Origin: Acidobacteriota bacterium
GTDB taxonomy: Bacteria > Acidobacteriota > Blastocatellia > Pyrinomonadales > Pyrinomonadaceae
Assembly (NCBI GenBank): GCA_016715115.1
Contig: JADKBM010000011.1
Location: 186,001-250,000, forward strand
DNA: 64,000 nucleotides
Direction: 5' to 3'
Both the position numbers and the translations under genes were made by a program. This document shows, one piece after another, positions 62,244 to 64,000 of the stretch (the first letter of the stretch is position 1; every line of letters starts with the position of its first letter). The notes below the pieces were generated by a model, which searched no databases, was not told where the DNA came from, and saw only the letters and a program-made list of their open reading frames with translations.

Positions 62244-64000
62244 CCGCGTACACCTGGCAATTTCGGCGAACGGTGAAGTTGCCCGGATCTCGGCGACAAT
62301 GGGATCGGTCACCCAACCGGGCAGCGATGGGAATTTCTCGTCGCACGACCGCTTGAGTTGCCGGATCGTATTCTTGTAGTCACCCATTCCAAGATAGATC
62401 AGTGCTGACTCTTGTGACGGAACATAGACCTTTTCGAGGGCGGAGACTCGACCGAGATCTGAAATTACCGCGCGTGCTTTGTCGTTCCGGCCGAGTTTGC
62501 CGAGGGCATAGCCATAAGGAGCGCCAGCGTAGATCTTCTGCAAATCTTTACCGTTCTCGTAGATCGGGCCAATTATGGCCAGCGCTTCTTCATACCTTTG
62601 GGTCGCCAGAAGATGGAAGGTACGAAGATACGCTACCCTTTGATTGTCTGGGTTCTTTGCTTCTAACTCTGTGAGAATATCCGCCATTTTCCCGAAATCG
62701 CCCATCCGGTAATAAATCTGCGCGAGCTCAACTTCCGAAACAAAGGACACCGGGTCGCGCCGTCGAATCTCGTTTGCCTGTTCGAGAGCCTCATCGAATC
62801 TTGACTGGAAGACGAGCACGTTGATCAACCCACTCCTTGCACGAATGAAATCGGAATCAAGTTCGAGCGCCCGTCGAAAGCTCCGTTCAGCTTCTTCCCA
62901 AGTCCATTCGTATTTCAACGCAATTAACCCGAGCGAATACTGGGCGTCGGGAAGGAACGGATCAAGCTCAAGAGCTTGCGCCGCGCAGGATTTTGCATCG
63001 CGAATCAGAAAATGCGGAGATCTTGCCCGCGGAGCGCCCGGCACGCTTTTGCCGAGGTAAGCTTCCGCGAGGCCCGCCCAAGCTTTCGCGTAGTTGAGAT
63101 CCAAATCCTTGGCCTTCACGAAGTTCTCAATTGCGTCGTCCAATCGGTCCCGATCCCTCAATTGAATCCGTGCGATATCATAGAATCGCTTTGCCTCGGA
63201 ACTGGTCGTTTCAGGCCTTGCAACCGCCCGGCGATCCTCAGCAGGGATCGTTCTGATGATACGACCGAGAATCCGCATCGAGATATCCTCCGGGATTCCA
63301 AGTATTGAGTCGTCGTTCAAGGCATACTGACTCTCGTCAATATAGCTGCCATCAATGGAGCGGTAGATTTTTGTCGCAATTACCGAACCGTCGTTTGAAA
63401 GCGAACCGATTACAATCGCGTCAGCCGAAAGTTCGCTCGCGATCTTGGCCAAATCGAGATCGACTTCGGAATATCGACTTGTAAGAAAGCCGCTCTTGAG
63501 TGAGATGCTGTTGACTCTTGCAAGCCGGTCAATAATCGATTGGGAAACGCTTTCGGCCCGAGTCCGGCTTTCCTGCAATCCGTCTTCCGGTCGGAATGGC
63601 AGAACCGCGACAACTGGCTTCGCCGCTCGGACCGGAGAAAGGTAATACCCGATACCGAGTAACGCAACGATCAATATGAGGATCGGCACGATGAGGCCAA
63701 AACGCCACCAGGTAGTGCGAATCGATTCGGACTCGATACCGATCTGAACTTCCAGGCCTGATTCCGGTCGGACATCGCGATTCGGAGAAATGCAACGGTG
63801 CAACAGATTTCTTATGCGCTGATGGCTTGCGGTTTGGTCAGTTGGAATCTGAGGGATTCCGTTTATGATCGCCGCGATCGTCTCGGCTTGCGTGGGCCTT
63901 GAAAACGGGTTCTTGCCGGTCAGCATCTCGCAGAGGATGATGCCGAGGCTGAAGATGTCGCTGCGAAAGTCGAGTTTTTCGCCGCGGAGTTGCTCGGGCG
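62238..64000 (-). CDS. Ser/Thr protein kinase with C-terminal TPRs, N-terminus beyond the window
   Basis: The frame runs from the right edge. It starts PEQLRGEKLDFRSDIFSLG and CEMLTGKNPFSRPTQAET, the C-lobe of a Hanks-type kinase (after the APE/PEQ motif), then a membrane segment LIVPILILIVALLGIGYYL, a sensor-like domain with VLPFRPEDG and about ten TPR-like helical pairs. This is the layout of PknB-like receptor kinases with TPR tails common in Acidobacteriota and relatives. The frame converges with, and overlaps by 6 bases, the LanKC-like gene. At least the kinase N-lobe is missing from view. Confidence 0.88.
   Translation of the reverse strand, partial: PEQLRGEKLDFRSDIFSLGIILCEMLTGKNPFSRPTQAETIAAIINGIPQIPTDQTASHQRIRNLLHRCISPNRDVRPESGLEVQIGIESESIRTTWWRFGLIVPILILIVALLGIGYYLSPVRAAKPVVAVLPFRPEDGLQESRTRAESVSQSIIDRLARVNSISLKSGFLTSRYSEVDLDLAKIASELSADAIVIGSLSNDGSVIATKIYRSIDGSYIDESQYALNDDSILGIPEDISMRILGRIIRTIPAEDRRAVARPETTSSEAKRFYDIARIQLRDRDRLDDAIENFVKAKDLDLNYAKAWAGLAEAYLGKSVPGAPRARSPHFLIRDAKSCAAQALELDPFLPDAQYSLGLIALKYEWTWEEAERSFRRALELDSDFIRARSGLINVLVFQSRFDEALEQANEIRRRDPVSFVSEVELAQIYYRMGDFGKMADILTELEAKNPDNQRVAYLRTFHLLATQRYEEALAIIGPIYENGKDLQKIYAGAPYGYALGKLGRNDKARAVISDLGRVSALEKVYVPSQESALIYLGMGDYKNTIRQLKRSCDEKFPSLPGWVTDPIVAEIRATSPFAEIARCTRL

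Overview
The window looks like a piece of a chromosome from a diderm, aerobic, moderately GC-rich environmental bacterium. The best guess is an Acidobacteriota member of the Blastocatellia/Pyrinomonadaceae type. That is an inference from gene style: secreted RHS and FG-GAP proteins, LpxC, a Ser/Thr kinase with TPRs, CinA, and runs of AAATCCC-type heptamers between genes. No rRNA or complete tRNA is present to settle it.

Left part (1-30 kb). This is mostly ordinary single genes and short operons: the start of an RdgB-like NTP pyrophosphatase, a YbbA/YbbP-type ABC exporter divergent from a TesA-like esterase lipoprotein, threonine synthase, a DUF2520/Fur/2Fe-2S operon, CinA, a few secreted proteins, a TVP38-like membrane protein, a PLP-dependent ammonia-lyase/racemase and 6-phosphogluconate dehydrogenase. 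Inside it sit an accessory patch at 9.6-11.7 kb (a caspase-like His/Cys protein whose 3' end is tandemly duplicated, two tiny coupled ORFs and the 3' half of a tRNA-Lys) and a secreted-protein operon at 11.8-18.8 kb (FG-GAP protein, full-length 1753-residue RHS protein, small exported protein).

Middle (29-41 kb). A molybdenum-enzyme operon (fdhD, ydeP-like, mobA), a non-coding block with two copies of an inverted-repeat-bounded element and many heptamer repeats, lpxC, an EVE-domain gene, an ATP-grasp gene overlapping a secreted metalloprotease, and an acyl-CoA carboxylase carboxyltransferase subunit.

RHS cassette field (41-56.6 kb). Every gene here is on the minus strand. At least seven pieces of RHS genes are present. 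Five repeat almost the same end of the RHS core and then diverge into unrelated C-terminal domains: an M15-like peptidase, a JAB/DUF4329-like metalloprotease, a hydrophobic possibly pore-forming domain, a domain with a HELGN motif, and one unknown. Each is followed by small lipoproteins, membrane proteins or a DUF6714-like protein that would fit as immunity partners. None keeps the RHS N-terminus. Two 319-bp direct repeats bracket one block. Frameshifts, a stop codon and internal deletions show that parts are decaying. It reads as an archive of displaced polymorphic-toxin tips.

Right part (56.7-64 kb). A membrane-fused spermidine-synthase-like gene is followed by a compact four-gene operon: an unknown protein, an animal-type haem peroxidase, a 107-residue peptide with a Gly-Gly-Gly motif before a short Cys/Ser/Thr-containing tail, and a protein like the lyase and kinase parts of class III lanthipeptide synthetases but with no cyclase domain. 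This may be an unusual RiPP or peptide-modifying system. A Ser/Thr kinase-TPR protein converges on it from the right edge.
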